NCBI GenBank assembly: GCA_025934695.1
Contig: JAICWS010000002.1
Location: 496,001-560,000, forward strand
Length of the DNA stretch: 64,000 nt
Source of the DNA: Alphaproteobacteria bacterium
Lineage (GTDB): Bacteria; Pseudomonadota; Alphaproteobacteria; Micavibrionales; UBA2020
Direction of reading: 5' to 3'
Shown here in pieces: positions 18,363-28,073 of this stretch; position 1 is the first letter of the stretch; the number at the start of each line of letters is the position of its first letter. Both the position numbers and the translations under genes were made by a program. Below the pieces are notes generated by a model. The model saw only the letters and a program-made list of their open reading frames with translations. It was not told the DNA's origin and searched no databases.

Positions 18363-19445
18363 ATGTCCTCGAATACTTTCGGAACATTGTTCAGATACAC
18401 GACCTGGGGCGAAAGTCACGGGCCGGCGATCGGCTGCGTGGTCGACGGAATTCCTCCCCGTATTGAGCTCTCCGAAGCCGATATCCAGTTTTATCTCGAC
18501 CGCCGCAAGCCGGGGCAGAATCGCTTCGCCACCCAGCGCCAGGAAGAGGACAGGGTCAAAATCCTCTCCGGGGTTTTCGAGGGCCAGACGCTGGGCACGC
18601 CGATCAGCTTGATGATCGAGAATACCGATGCCCGCTCGAAAGATTATTCCGAGATTAAGGATAAGTACCGCCCCGGCCACGCCGATTTCACTTATGACGC
18701 CAAGTACGGCATTCGCGACTATCGCGGCGGCGGACGTTCCTCGGCGCGCGAAACGGCGTCCCGCGTGGCGGCAGGGGCCGTCGCGCGCAAAATCCTCGAG
18801 GCGGCGCTGGGACGGGAGGTAAAAATCCGCGCCGGCGTCGTGCAGGTCGGCCCGCACAAGATCAATCGCTCGAACTGGGACTGGGAACAGGTGAACGAGA
18901 ACGCCTTCTTCACCCCGGATAAGGAAATTGTCCCCGAGCTGGAAAAATTCCTCGACGCCAGGCGCAAGAGCGGCTCGAGCGCGGGCGCCATCGTTGAAGT
19001 AGTGGCGAGCGGCATCCCCGCGGGCCTCGGCGCGCCGGTCTCCGGAAAACTCGACGCCGATATCGCGCAGGCGATGATGGGCATCAACGCTGTGAAAGGC
19101 ATTGAGATCGGCGCGGGCTTTGCGGCCGTCGAAATGGGCGGCGAAGAAAATTCGGACCAGATCCGCATCAAGGACGGCAAGCCCGTCTTTCTGTCCAATC
19201 ATGCGGGCGGCATTCTGGGCGGCATTTCCACTGGACAGGAAATCGTTGCGCGCGTGGCGTTCAAGCCGACCAGCTCGATATTGCATCCGATGAAAACCAT
19301 CGACAGCAAGGGCGCGGAAACCGAGATCGTCACGAAAGGCCGCCACGACCCTTGCGTCGGCCTGCGCGGCGCGCCCGTCGTCGAGGCGATGATGGCGATC
19401 GTGCTATGCGATCATTGGCTGCGCCACAAGGCGCAGTGTTTGTGA
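18363..19445 (+). CDS. aroC: Chorismate synthase
   Basis: AroC is the last enzyme of the shikimate pathway. It converts 5-enolpyruvylshikimate-3-phosphate to chorismate using reduced FMN. Family signatures are clear: [14 protein letters not shown] near residues 17-30 and [20 protein letters not shown] near 125-144. The ATG at 18363 gives the usual N-terminus [20 protein letters not shown] and a normal length of 360 aa. The Shine-Dalgarno sequence is weak. It sits about 20 bases downstream of the paired hairpin repeat, so it may have its own promoter inside or beyond that element. Confidence 0.95.
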   Translation: MSSNTFGTLFRYTTWGESHGPAIGCVVDGIPPRIELSEADIQFYLDRRKPGQNRFATQRQEEDRVKILSGVFEGQTLGTPISLMIENTDARSKDYSEIKDKYRPGHADFTYDAKYGIRDYRGGGRSSARETASRVAAGAVARKILEAALGREVKIRAGVVQVGPHKINRSNWDWEQVNENAFFTPDKEIVPELEKFLDARRKSGSSAGAIVEVVASGIPAGLGAPVSGKLDADIAQAMMGINAVKGIEIGAGFAAVEMGGEENSDQIRIKDGKPVFLSNHAGGILGGISTGQEIVARVAFKPTSSILHPMKTIDSKGAETEIVTKGRHDPCVGLRGAPVVEAMMAIVLCDHWLRHKAQCL

Positions 19446-19699
19446 GAAATTCTCATTGCCATTCCGCGCAGCATTTGTGTTTCGCGTTCGCGGGCCGGGG
19501 ATGACAGCGGGCGGCTAATTTCCGAGTCAAATCAGATTCTTGGGATTCGATTTTAAGGTTCTACCGAATCGGTGAATCGCAAGTTGATGCGATATCAGGC
19601 TTATTGGCGCAATGACTCTCCATAATATCGGGCGGATGCTTTCCGGAGTCAACTAATTATCCATCTGAAAAATAACGGTATTTTCAAAATTTTCGGACG

Positions 19700-19848
19700 G
19701 CGGGAAAAAAGACTCGACTCTTATCCACAGAGACGGGAAACTTTGACTCAAGGAAAAGCGCCGCCCGATTTTATCGGCCACGGCGCCTCCCTTAATACTT
19801 CGCTTCGATGATATTGCCCCATGTGTTTCCGCACATGGGGCTTTTTTT
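19700..19848 (+). ncRNA. Candidate small RNA ending in an intrinsic terminator
   Basis: This is a gene-free stretch with two consecutive structures. A two-step hairpin (GCGCCG/CGGCGC enclosing CCGAT/ATCGG) lies at about 19759-19787. A strong intrinsic terminator ends the stretch at 19848. The terminator is about 370 bases past aroC and before sppA, so it is better explained by a separate short transcript. The 5' end is not defined; 19700 is an estimate. No known RNA family (6S, SRP, tmRNA or RNase P) is recognised. Confidence 0.35.
19817..19848 (+). terminator. Intrinsic terminator
   Basis: The stem CCCCATGTG/CACATGGGG (19817-19825 and 19832-19840) has a 6-base loop and is followed by CTTTTTTT. 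The rest of the 19446-19957 gap holds the candidate RNA above, a TTATCCACA box at 19721-19729 and presumably the sppA promoter. Confidence 0.8.
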
Positions 19849-19957
19849 ATGCCGGTGAAACTGGGAAAAAATATATCCCCAATTTATTTGTCGTTCAACA
19901 CGGAATGTTGCGCTACACTCCCTAAAATTTTTCCCAGCTGCCGCGAAAGGTGTTGAC

Positions 19958-21814
19958 ATGGCCGAAGCCCCGAAGGAGCAGGTGCAATACAAACGTCCGG
20001 GTTTCATCCGGCGCTTCCTGACTCGCTTTTTCGTTTTCATCGGCGTGCTCACGACCCTCTCCTTCATCGCCGTCGGCGTCACCGTGTCGCGAGTTTCCGA
20101 ATATTTGCCGGGCCCGCTGCCCAATAAAATCCTGCTGACCTATACGTTCAAGCAGGGGCTCGTCGAATACGACGGCAAGCCCTCGCTCACCCAGCCGCTG
20201 CTCAAGACGCCGGTGACGTTCCGCGACGTGATCCTTGCGCTGCAGAAAGCCGGGAAGGACGCGCGCGTCAAAGGTTTCGCCGCGCACCTGCAGGACGCGA
20301 GCTTCAGCGTCGCGCAGGCGCAGGAATTGCGCGACGCGATCGCCGCGTTCCGCAAGACCGGCAAGTTCGCCTATATCTTCGCCGACTCTTATGGCGCCTT
20401 CGCGCCCGGCATGTCGGATTATTATCTCGCCTGTTCTTTCGACCAGGTGTGGCTGGCGTCGCTGGGCATCGTCGGCATCACCGGCGTCGCGGCCGAAGTG
20501 CCCTTCGTGCGCGGCACGCTCGATAAGGTCGGCGTCCTGCCGCAGTTCAGCCACAAGGGAAAATATAAATCCGCTTCCGAAAGCTTGACCGAAACCGACA
20601 TGAGCGCGCCCAACCGCGAGGCGACTGAAGATCTCGTGAACGACCTCTACGACCAGCTCGTCAAGGGCATCGCCGCCGACCGCAAGATGACGGACGACCA
20701 GGTCCAGAAGCTCGTCGATAACGCGCCCTATAGCGATACCGAGGCCTTGCAGGCCAAGCTCGTCGACCGTGTCGGCGATTACGACGAGTTCCTAGACCAG
20801 GCGAAGAAAGACGCGGGCACTACCGGCGTGAAGCCGGTCGATCTTATGAACGGCTATGCGGCCGAAACCGACGATGGCCAGAAAGACCTGCCCGAGTTCC
20901 TGAAGAAATATGCCGACAAGCCCGAAACGCCAGCCAAGACCGCGCGCAAGATCGCCCTCATCTACGGGGTGGGCGAGATCGTGTCTTATAAGGACGAGCA
21001 TGGCACCTTCGGCGGCGAGGGCATGTCGGCCGAAAAAGTGACCGAGGCCTTCAAGGCGGCGGAGAAGGACGGCAATGTCGCCGCCATCGTCTTCCGCGTC
21101 GACAGCCCCGGCGGCTCGCCCCAGGCGGCTGAAACCATCCGCCGCGTGATGATGGATGCCCGCAACAAGGGCCGCCCGGTCATCATGTCGATGGGCGGCA
21201 CCGCCGCTTCCGGCGGCTACTGGATCGCGACCGGCGCGGACAAGATCGTGGCACAGCCCGCGACGCTAACCGGCTCGATCGGAGTCTTCGGCGGCAAGAT
21301 GGTACTGGCGCCCCTGTGGGGCAAGCTCGACTTCAACTGGGTCGGCGTCCAGCGTGGCGCGAACGCGCGCATGTGGTCGACGAACAAGCCCTTCTCCGAC
21401 GCGGAATACGCGCGGTTCGACTCGCTTCTCAACGATACCTACGAGCAATTCCTCAAGCGCGTGATGGATGCCCGCAAGATGACGCATGACCAGGCCGATG
21501 CGATCGCGCAGGGCCGCGTCTGGACGGGCCGCGAGGCGAAGGACAAGGGCCTCGTCGACGAGCTCGGCGGCCTCGACAAGGCCATCGAGATCGCGAAGAA
21601 GGAAGCGAAGCTCGACACGACCAAGGAAATCCCGGTCGAAGTGTTCCCCGAGCCTGAAAACGGCCTGGAGCAGCTGGTGACGATGATGACCGAGGGCTCG
21701 TTCGGCGTGCCCGACATCAGCGCGGAAAAGCTCCTCAACCAGCTGGGCACGGCAATCCAGACGCAGACGCAGCCGCAGGGCATGCTGCGCGCGCCGCTGA
21801 TGCAAATCCATTAA
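19958..21814 (+). CDS. sppA: Signal peptide peptidase SppA, 67 kDa type
   Basis: SppA is an inner-membrane serine protease that degrades signal peptides left after secretion. It is 618 aa, the long two-domain type. There is one N-terminal membrane helix (about 22-44). The catalytic Lys is at 204 in GKYKSASES of the first domain, and the nucleophile Ser is at 418 in GGTAASGGYW of the second, giving the Ser-Lys dyad split across the tandem repeats as in E. coli. The ATG follows AAAGGTG. An APH-like gene starts 3 bases after the stop. Confidence 0.93.
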   Translation: MAEAPKEQVQYKRPGFIRRFLTRFFVFIGVLTTLSFIAVGVTVSRVSEYLPGPLPNKILLTYTFKQGLVEYDGKPSLTQPLLKTPVTFRDVILALQKAGKDARVKGFAAHLQDASFSVAQAQELRDAIAAFRKTGKFAYIFADSYGAFAPGMSDYYLACSFDQVWLASLGIVGITGVAAEVPFVRGTLDKVGVLPQFSHKGKYKSASESLTETDMSAPNREATEDLVNDLYDQLVKGIAADRKMTDDQVQKLVDNAPYSDTEALQAKLVDRVGDYDEFLDQAKKDAGTTGVKPVDLMNGYAAETDDGQKDLPEFLKKYADKPETPAKTARKIALIYGVGEIVSYKDEHGTFGGEGMSAEKVTEAFKAAEKDGNVAAIVFRVDSPGGSPQAAETIRRVMMDARNKGRPVIMSMGGTAASGGYWIATGADKIVAQPATLTGSIGVFGGKMVLAPLWGKLDFNWVGVQRGANARMWSTNKPFSDAEYARFDSLLNDTYEQFLKRVMDARKMTHDQADAIAQGRVWTGREAKDKGLVDELGGLDKAIEIAKKEAKLDTTKEIPVEVFPEPENGLEQLVTMMTEGSFGVPDISAEKLLNQLGTAIQTQTQPQGMLRAPLMQIH

Positions 21815-21817
21815 CGG

Positions 21818-22807
21818 ATGCTGAAAGCCGACTGGGAAAAGACCGGCGAAATCCTCTCTGTCGGTGACAATGTTATTCGCGCCATGGCGGCGCAGGGGTT
21901 GCCGGGGCGCGATATCCTCTCCCATGAGATCATCGCCGGCGGCTGCGCGAACCTGAATATCAACGTTTCTGTCGCTGGCCGCAACCGTCCGGTTATCCTG
22001 CGCATTTATATACGCGATAGTTCGGCCGCCCTGCGCGAGGCTGCCATTTCCCGCCGCGTCGCGCCCGAGATTCCGGCGCCGGAATTTCTTTATGCCGGCG
22101 CATACGGTGATTACCGTTTCGCGCTGGCCGACTGCATCGAGGGCGTGACGCTACGCGACGTGCTGCTGGACAAGGACGAAGATCCGCTGTGCGCGGTCCA
22201 TGATGCGGGCCGCTATTGCGCTCTTCTGCAGAAGCACCGCTTTGCGCATCCCGGTCATCTTGACGAAAACGCGAAGGTGCAGGCGCCCGAGTCGCCGCCG
22301 GACTTCGTGACGTTTACCAACGAATGCCTGGCGCATCCGTTTATCCAGTCCTGCTTCGGCGCGGCCAAGTCCGGACGCATCGCGCGGCTGGTCGAGAAAA
22401 ACCGCGCGCTGCTCCCCGATGCGAAGCAGGCCTTCCTCGTCCATGGCGATTACGATCCCGCCAATATCCTCGTGCGGCGCGACGGCGCGGGCTGGACGGT
22501 ATCCGGCATTCTGGATTGGGAATTCGCCTCGTCCGGTCCCTGGCTCTGGGACGTCAGCAATATGCTGCGCTATAGCCACTTGCTGCCGCCGACATACGAA
22601 GGGGCGTTCCTCGAAGGACTGGTCGACGGCGGCGTGACGTTGCCGCCGGGCTGGCGCGTCACGATGCGGCTGATGAATATCACCTCGCTGCTCTGGCTCC
22701 TGCGCAAATGCGCGGACGGCGACCGGCCGCGGACGGTAGCGGACATTGCCAGGCTGACGGATTATATTGTGGACTGGCTCGACAGCCCGCAGGCGAAAGC
22801 CGGTTAG
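21818..22807 (+). CDS. Aminoglycoside phosphotransferase-family kinase
   Basis: This 329-residue small-molecule kinase has the catalytic loop HGDYDPANIL near residues 209-218 and the metal-binding ILDWEFASSG near 228. The N-lobe has ILRIYIRD, which may supply the ATP-binding Lys/Arg region. Its substrate is unknown. It starts 3 bases after sppA and is probably cotranscribed. It is only distantly similar to the other APH-like kinase near 3.1 kb. Its stop overlaps the stop of the convergent gene (TTAG shared). Confidence 0.75.
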   Translation: MLKADWEKTGEILSVGDNVIRAMAAQGLPGRDILSHEIIAGGCANLNINVSVAGRNRPVILRIYIRDSSAALREAAISRRVAPEIPAPEFLYAGAYGDYRFALADCIEGVTLRDVLLDKDEDPLCAVHDAGRYCALLQKHRFAHPGHLDENAKVQAPESPPDFVTFTNECLAHPFIQSCFGAAKSGRIARLVEKNRALLPDAKQAFLVHGDYDPANILVRRDGAGWTVSGILDWEFASSGPWLWDVSNMLRYSHLLPPTYEGAFLEGLVDGGVTLPPGWRVTMRLMNITSLLWLLRKCADGDRPRTVADIARLTDYIVDWLDSPQAKAG

Positions 22808-23739
22808 GGTTTCGGAGGCTTCGATGCAGCAGGCGGTGCCGAAGACGCCATTTTCGCTTCCAGCTTCTTCACTCCTTCGATCGCGCCCTCGGGCGAGATG
22901 AAGTGAAGAGTTTCCATCACCGGCATGCCGTACATCTGGCCGGCGGCGGATTCTTTGTAGGTGACGTTGGCGGAATCGGTTTGACCGGTGAATATATAGA
23001 GTTCCTCGATGTCCTGCGGCTTCAGGAAGTAAAGATATTTCGTGTTCTCGACGCCGTAAAGTTGCGGCGCTTCCGCGGCGAGATCAGTGGCGAAGTCGTT
23101 CAAAACGTCGCGGTGGCGCAGGCGGCGTTCGTCCATCGCCTTCGCGATCAGCGTGCCTTCATCGGCCTCGCGGTACCACTGCTGTTGCGGCGTTTCCGTG
23201 AAGGGAACGAAGATGTTCGAATTCGAGATGACGGTCTCGGCGTCGAATTCCGTGTCGCGGACATTGAACGGAATTGATTTGTTCTGGCCGAAGACGACGT
23301 CGAAAAGCAGGAAGTCCCCGTGCTGGCGGGGGCCATCGACGATACGCGCGATGCGCGACGGGTCGATCAGCACCATGTCCGGGTGCTGAAAGCAATTCAG
23401 TTCCGTCGTGGTGACTGGCCCGTTCGCTGCATCAATCGCGGTCAGCCGGCGGGACGACAGGGCGTCGCGCAGGCGCTGTTCCTCGTCCGCCGTCAGGAAG
23501 GTGATGAAAGGCTTGACGCCGTCGGCGATAAGGTAGATCGCGCGGTATCCAGTCACGGTGTCGTCGCGTCTTGCGAAGGCGACGCAATCGATGGCGGAAG
23601 GATCGATATGTTCGACGCGGTCTTCCGGTCCCATGGCCCTGCCGGTCGGGCGGCCCGTTTCGGGCGAGGTCTCCGGCCAGCGGCGTGGGATGCCCATAAG
23701 GGCAGCGCGCGCGGCGGAATGGTCAAAATCGTCCTTCAT
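22804..23739 (-). CDS. Hypothetical protein (311 aa)
   Basis: This is a soluble protein with no signal peptide, membrane helix or catalytic motif that I recognise. Residues 50-160 alternate strands and helices (TGYRAIYLIADGVKPFITFLT; HGDFLLFDVVFGQNKSIPFNV). The C-terminus is a charged Ala/Pro/Lys tail ending KPPKP. The ATG at 23739 gives the longest protein-like start. It is convergent with the APH-like gene and overlaps its stop. No family was recognised, and it may be lineage-specific. Confidence 0.7.
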   Translation of the reverse strand: MKDDFDHSAARAALMGIPRRWPETSPETGRPTGRAMGPEDRVEHIDPSAIDCVAFARRDDTVTGYRAIYLIADGVKPFITFLTADEEQRLRDALSSRRLTAIDAANGPVTTTELNCFQHPDMVLIDPSRIARIVDGPRQHGDFLLFDVVFGQNKSIPFNVRDTEFDAETVISNSNIFVPFTETPQQQWYREADEGTLIAKAMDERRLRHRDVLNDFATDLAAEAPQLYGVENTKYLYFLKPQDIEELYIFTGQTDSANVTYKESAAGQMYGMPVMETLHFISPEGAIEGVKKLEAKMASSAPPAASKPPKP

Positions 23740-23858
23740 GATCGGCTTCCCTTGGTCAGGATGGCTGTCAAACAGGGCGACCTTAGAGGATTTCAGACAT
23801 TATGTCAAAAAATAATAGCTCTGGAGCCGGGGTGCCGGTCCAAGCGGTTCGATTCATT

Positions 23859-24860
23859 TCACGAATTATATCCGAAATGGTCGACCGCGCTGCTCTCCGC
23901 ATGGGTGTGCGACAATTCGGCCAGCGTCAGGACAGTGGACGCATCGAGTTTGTGGCCGCGCGCCAAAGTGTGGCTGCGGCCGAAGCCCGACGATGCGTCC
24001 GCGGACATCGTGCTGGACGGGGGAGCCCAGGTGATATGCGGTTGCGCATCGTCGAAAGAGGAAAGCGCCTGCGCACCCAGAACGTGATCGAGGTGTTGCA
24101 TTGAATTGCCCGAGCGGGCAGGGGTGGCGGACGCTGTGGCGGGCGCAGCATGTGCTTCCGTCGCGGCAGGCGCAGCCGATGTGCTGGCGCTGGCGGAGTG
24201 GGAAGCGGCTGAGTTGCCGCCGGTGAACTTGTGGCCGAACATGGCGTAAATCTGGTCGAAGCTGCGCGCGTTGCCCTGCGCGTCGTAGAACACGCCTTTG
24301 TTGTGTTTCGCTTCTTCGGGGAAGGCCGCGGCGGCGGAGGCGTCGCCGTTCTGTGCGCGGTCATTCAGGAATTTCGCGGCGCCGCCCGCGCCCAGGAAAT
24401 GCGCGATGGACAATTCGGTCGGGCCGACCTGGCTGGTGGTGTGGGTCTTCAGGTACGACTTGTTCTCCGTCGTATAGGCGCCGGCCATCAGCGCGGAAAT
24501 CTTCGGATCATTGCGCAGGTTCAGGATCGCGTCGCGCGCCTTGCAGTCGCCCACGCAGGCCTTGCCGTTCTTGATCTGGATCTGGTCGGCATAATGGCCG
24601 AGGCCGAACTTGGCCCCGTAGTTCTTCATCATATGCAGCCAGGTGTTGGAGACGAACTGGTACAGCCCGCGCGCGGAAGAATGGGCGGCTTTCGCGGTGG
24701 GGTTAAAACCGCTCTCGGCGGAAGCTTTTGCCATCAAGAAGGAAAAATCTGCCCCCGTCTTGGCGCTGGCGTTCTGCACGGCGCTGATGACCTCGTTCGA
24801 GGCAACGCCTTGATATCTATGACCTATATGTGAGCCTGCGGCTAACCCTGCGGATCCCAT
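23859..24860 (-). CDS. Lytic transglycosylase SLT-domain protein
   Basis: This 333-residue protein has an N-terminal SLT (soluble lytic transglycosylase) domain at about 20-170. The catalytic Glu is in AKASAESGFNP near residues 45-55, and the partner motif ARGLYQFVSNTW follows near 63-74. Such enzymes cut the glycan strand of peptidoglycan. The C-terminal half is low-complexity Ala/Ser/Thr sequence with a His-rich end. There is no clear signal peptide, so export may depend on another route. GGGAG lies about 9 bases before the ATG. It is divergent from the next gene. Confidence 0.78.
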   Translation of the reverse strand: MGSAGLAAGSHIGHRYQGVASNEVISAVQNASAKTGADFSFLMAKASAESGFNPTAKAAHSSARGLYQFVSNTWLHMMKNYGAKFGLGHYADQIQIKNGKACVGDCKARDAILNLRNDPKISALMAGAYTTENKSYLKTHTTSQVGPTELSIAHFLGAGGAAKFLNDRAQNGDASAAAAFPEEAKHNKGVFYDAQGNARSFDQIYAMFGHKFTGGNSAASHSASASTSAAPAATEAHAAPATASATPARSGNSMQHLDHVLGAQALSSFDDAQPHITWAPPSSTMSADASSGFGRSHTLARGHKLDASTVLTLAELSHTHAESSAVDHFGYNS

Positions 24861-25030
24861 AACCCTAACTCCCGGGGCCTTTTTGGCCTCCTGTTAAGGG
24901 TAACTTTGCAAAGGGCGTGCCAGAGAAGAAATACGGGAAATGCCCGCGCCATTGCCAGCACTAGGGGGCCTATGTTACGCCTGTTCTCAACACCTTCATA
25001 TATCTGCAGCTTTCCGGAAAGGGACAAACC

Positions 25031-25570
25031 ATGTCCGATTTTGACGCCAAAGACTACGCCGAACTGGTCAATGATTCCAAAACCCCTGAAGACGTCGACG
25101 CGGCCTTCGAGGTCATCAAGGCGTTGCCCGCCGCCGAGCAAAAAGCGGCGCTGGACGAGGTCGAAAAGACCTTCGTCGCTTACTGGCGCGACAACCTGCC
25201 GCCCCGCGACGAGATCGAGGAAATCAAATCCGTGATGGCGGTGATCGACCAGGCGCGCAACACGCCGCAGGGCCAGTTCCTGAAGGCGCAGCTCGACAGC
25301 GGCCCCGGCGGCGAAATGTCGCTCTCCGAAAACCTGGCGATGTCGCAGGTCTTCTTGAATATTCATAACCTCAAGGGCGAGGCGGCCGATCCGGTCGTAA
25401 AAGTTTACGTCGATGCGGCGTCCAAGCTGTCGGATGATGATTACGGCACCTTCTTCGGCCAGATGAAGCTGCTCGTCAACGTCGTCGACAAACTGTCGGA
25501 AACCGAGGCCGCCAAGGCCCCGGCCGTGGTGAAGAAAAACCCCTTCCGCAAAGGGCCGAACCCGTCCTAG
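25031..25570 (+). CDS. Acidic helical hypothetical protein (179 aa)
   Basis: The protein is acidic and predicted mostly helical, without signal peptide, membrane helix or cysteines. It has a basic C-terminal end (VVKKNPFRKGPNPS). The ATG at 25031 follows a weak purine-rich site (GGAAAGGGA). It is followed by a strong hairpin with a T-run, so it is probably monocistronic. I recognise no family. Confidence 0.68.
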   Translation: MSDFDAKDYAELVNDSKTPEDVDAAFEVIKALPAAEQKAALDEVEKTFVAYWRDNLPPRDEIEEIKSVMAVIDQARNTPQGQFLKAQLDSGPGGEMSLSENLAMSQVFLNIHNLKGEAADPVVKVYVDAASKLSDDDYGTFFGQMKLLVNVVDKLSETEAAKAPAVVKKNPFRKGPNPS

Positions 25571-25599
25571 GGCTTTATCCGTTCATTGAAAATGCTAGT

Positions 25600-25637
25600 A
25601 TTCCGGCAGCCTTCATCTCGGCTGCCGGAATTGTTTT
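25600..25637 (+). terminator. Intrinsic terminator just upstream of the acyl-CoA dehydrogenase gene
   Basis: TTCCGGCAGCC (25601-25611) pairs with GGCTGCCGGAA (25620-25630) around an 8-base loop, followed by TTGTTTT. The Shine-Dalgarno AAGGAG of the next gene begins right at its end, so the hairpin either ends the preceding gene or acts as a leader attenuator for the dehydrogenase. Confidence 0.75.
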
Positions 25638-25651
25638 AAGGAGTCCGCATC

Positions 25652-27436
25652 ATGTACCACGCCCCGCTCAAAGACATGCGCTTCGTGCTGAACGAAATCG
25701 CCGGCATGGACGATATCGCGAAGCTGCCGGGGTACGAGCATGCGACGCATGACGTCGTCGAAGCGGTGCTGACCGAGGCCGCGCGCCTGGCCGGCGAAGT
25801 CTGGGCGCCGACGAACAAGACCGGCGACCGGCAGATGTCGAAACTCGACAATGGCGCGGTCAAGACGCCCGACGGTTTCAAGGACGCCTACAAGCAGTTC
25901 GCGGACGGCGGCTGGACCGGCATCGTCTGCGACCAGGAATTCGGCGGGCAGGGGCTGCCCCATTCCATCAACATGGCGGTCGGCGAAATGTGGCAGGCGG
26001 CGAACCTTGCCCTGTCGCTCTGCCCCTTGCTGTCGCAGGCCGCGATCGAGGCGATCGAGCGCCTTGGCACCGAGGAGCAGAAAAAGACCTACCTGCCCAA
26101 AATGATCTCGGGCGAATGGACCGGCTCAATGCACCTGACCGAGCCGCAGGCGGGCACCGACCTCGCCGCCATCCGCACCATGGCGAAGAAGAACGGCGAC
26201 CATTACCTGATGAAGGGCCAGAAAATCTTCATCACCTGGGGCGAACATGATTTCACGCCCAACATCATCCATCTCGTCCTCGCCCGCATCGACGGGCTGC
26301 CGGAAGGCAACGACGGTCTCGGCCTCTTCATCGTGCCGAAATTCATCCTCAATGCCGACGGCAGCATTGGCAAGCGCAACGACGTGCGCGCCGTGTCATT
26401 GGAACATAAACTGGGCATCCACGGCTCGCCTACCTGCGTCATGATGTACGGCGAAAACGACGGGGCGGTCGCCTACCTCATCGGCGAAGCGGGCGCCGGC
26501 CTCAGGAACATGTTCATCATGATGAACAACGCGCGTCTCGGCGTCGGCCAGCAGGGGGTGGCGCTCGGTGAAGCGGCTTACCAGCATGCGCTCGCCTATG
26601 CGAAAGACCGCGTGCAGGGCACCAAGATCGGCGACAGGAGCGGCAAGCGCGTCGCCATCATCGAGCACCCCGATGTACGCCGCATGCTGCTGACCATGAA
26701 GACGAACACCGAAACCGCCCGGGCGCTCGCCTATTACGCAGGCGGCATGATCGACCGCGCCAAGCGCGAACAGGACGCGAAGGCCAAGGGCGATGCGCAG
26801 GCGCGCCTCGATTTACTGGTTCCCATCGTCAAGGCCTGGGCGACCGATATGGCGGTCGAAACCGCCTCGACGGGGCTGCAGATCCACGGTGGTATGGGCT
26901 TTATCGAAGAAACCGGCGCCGCCCAATATTATCGCGACAGCCGCATTCTTCCCATTTACGAAGGCACCAACGGCATCCAGGCGAATGATTTCCTGTTCCG
27001 CAAGATCCTGCGCGACAACGGCGCGGAAGCGGCGAAGTTCCTGGGCGAGATTAAAACCTTCCTGAAGAATTTCGCGCAGAAGCCCAGCGACGACCTCGAC
27101 GCCATTCAGAGCTCCCTTACCAAGGCGATCGCGGCAGTCGAGGAAACGACGGCCTGGATGCTCGCGAACGCGAAATCGAACACCGACGCCATGGCAGCCT
27201 CCGCCGTGCCGTTCCTGCGTCAGTTCTCGCTGGTGGCTGGCGGCTACATGATGGCGCGCCTCGCGCTGGCGGCACACGAGGCGCTGCATGGCGGGGATGA
27301 CGCGAACTTCTACAACACCAAGCTGATCACCGCGCGCTTCTTCGCCGAAGCCCTGCTGCCGGTCGTCCACGGCCTCTCCGCCCCCATCATGGGCGGCCAG
27401 AAGGCGGCCGTGCAGATCGCGAACGACCAATTCTGA
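25652..27436 (+). CDS. Acyl-CoA dehydrogenase, DmdC-like long form
   Basis: This 594-residue FAD enzyme is expected to introduce a 2,3-double bond into an acyl-CoA. It belongs to the longer acyl-CoA dehydrogenase group with an extra C-terminal domain, which includes 3-methylmercaptopropionyl-CoA dehydrogenase (DmdC). Seen: MHLTEPQAGTDLAAI (FAD/substrate region, about 165-180), IHGGMGFIEETGAAQ near 412 and IYEGTNGIQANDFLF near 437 with the expected catalytic Glu. The C-terminal extra helices lie at about 470-594. The substrate cannot be fixed from sequence. Confidence 0.85.
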   Translation: MYHAPLKDMRFVLNEIAGMDDIAKLPGYEHATHDVVEAVLTEAARLAGEVWAPTNKTGDRQMSKLDNGAVKTPDGFKDAYKQFADGGWTGIVCDQEFGGQGLPHSINMAVGEMWQAANLALSLCPLLSQAAIEAIERLGTEEQKKTYLPKMISGEWTGSMHLTEPQAGTDLAAIRTMAKKNGDHYLMKGQKIFITWGEHDFTPNIIHLVLARIDGLPEGNDGLGLFIVPKFILNADGSIGKRNDVRAVSLEHKLGIHGSPTCVMMYGENDGAVAYLIGEAGAGLRNMFIMMNNARLGVGQQGVALGEAAYQHALAYAKDRVQGTKIGDRSGKRVAIIEHPDVRRMLLTMKTNTETARALAYYAGGMIDRAKREQDAKAKGDAQARLDLLVPIVKAWATDMAVETASTGLQIHGGMGFIEETGAAQYYRDSRILPIYEGTNGIQANDFLFRKILRDNGAEAAKFLGEIKTFLKNFAQKPSDDLDAIQSSLTKAIAAVEETTAWMLANAKSNTDAMAASAVPFLRQFSLVAGGYMMARLALAAHEALHGGDDANFYNTKLITARFFAEALLPVVHGLSAPIMGGQKAAVQIANDQF

Positions 27437-27443
27437 AAGGCCG

Positions 27444-28001
27444 TCAGTCTTCCGCGTCTTTCTTGTGAGAGGCCATCGCCTTTTTCAGGTCCTTGACCGC
27501 GCGCTTGGGGCCGTGAAGTCCTTTGCACTTGAATTTTTTGCCGCGCTGCTTGTTGTAAGAGACGAAAAATTCTTCCACCTGGCACAGCAGCGTCTTGCTC
27601 ACGTCGTCGATGGTCCGGATATGTTCGTGCTGGTATGAATGCACCGCGGCGCCGAGCAGCCGCGGGTTCTCGTCCGTTTCGCCATCCTGCGTCTGTTCCG
27701 CCTCGATGATGCCGACGATGCGGATGTCGATAAGCATGCCCGTGGTGGCGGGCGCGTCCATCATCACCATCACATCGAACGGATCGCCGTCGCCGCCCAG
27801 GGTCGAGGGGATGAAGCCGAAATCGAACGGAAACATCATCCCTTCGGGCAGGAGGCCGCCTAAAGCGAACAGGCCCGTTTTGGGGTCATACTTGAATTTG
27901 TTGCGCGATCCTTTGGGCGTTTCGATAATTGCGCGACACTGGAACTTCTTTTCGTCGAGCTCGGGATCGAGTCCGGAAATATCGAACGGGTTCTTTGACA
28001 T
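27444..28001 (-). CDS. ppa: Inorganic pyrophosphatase (family I)
   Basis: This soluble Mg-dependent enzyme hydrolyses pyrophosphate from biosynthesis. The family-I signature appears as DGDPFDVMVM near residues 71-80, preceded by MMFPFDFGFIPSTLGG. The remaining region carries the usual acidic metal ligands (DIRIVGIIEAEQTQDGETDENPR). The length (185 aa) is normal. The C-terminus is Lys-rich (KKFKCKGLHGPKRAVKDLKK), which is somewhat unusual. It is convergent with the acyl-CoA dehydrogenase, 7 bases apart. Confidence 0.88.
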   Translation of the reverse strand: MSKNPFDISGLDPELDEKKFQCRAIIETPKGSRNKFKYDPKTGLFALGGLLPEGMMFPFDFGFIPSTLGGDGDPFDVMVMMDAPATTGMLIDIRIVGIIEAEQTQDGETDENPRLLGAAVHSYQHEHIRTIDDVSKTLLCQVEEFFVSYNKQRGKKFKCKGLHGPKRAVKDLKKAMASHKKDAED

Positions 28002-28073
28002 GGGCGGAATCCTTTATGGTTCCCAACCGCCAATCACGGAATAATGTTCAAAAATTCACCCTTTCGGGTCCGC

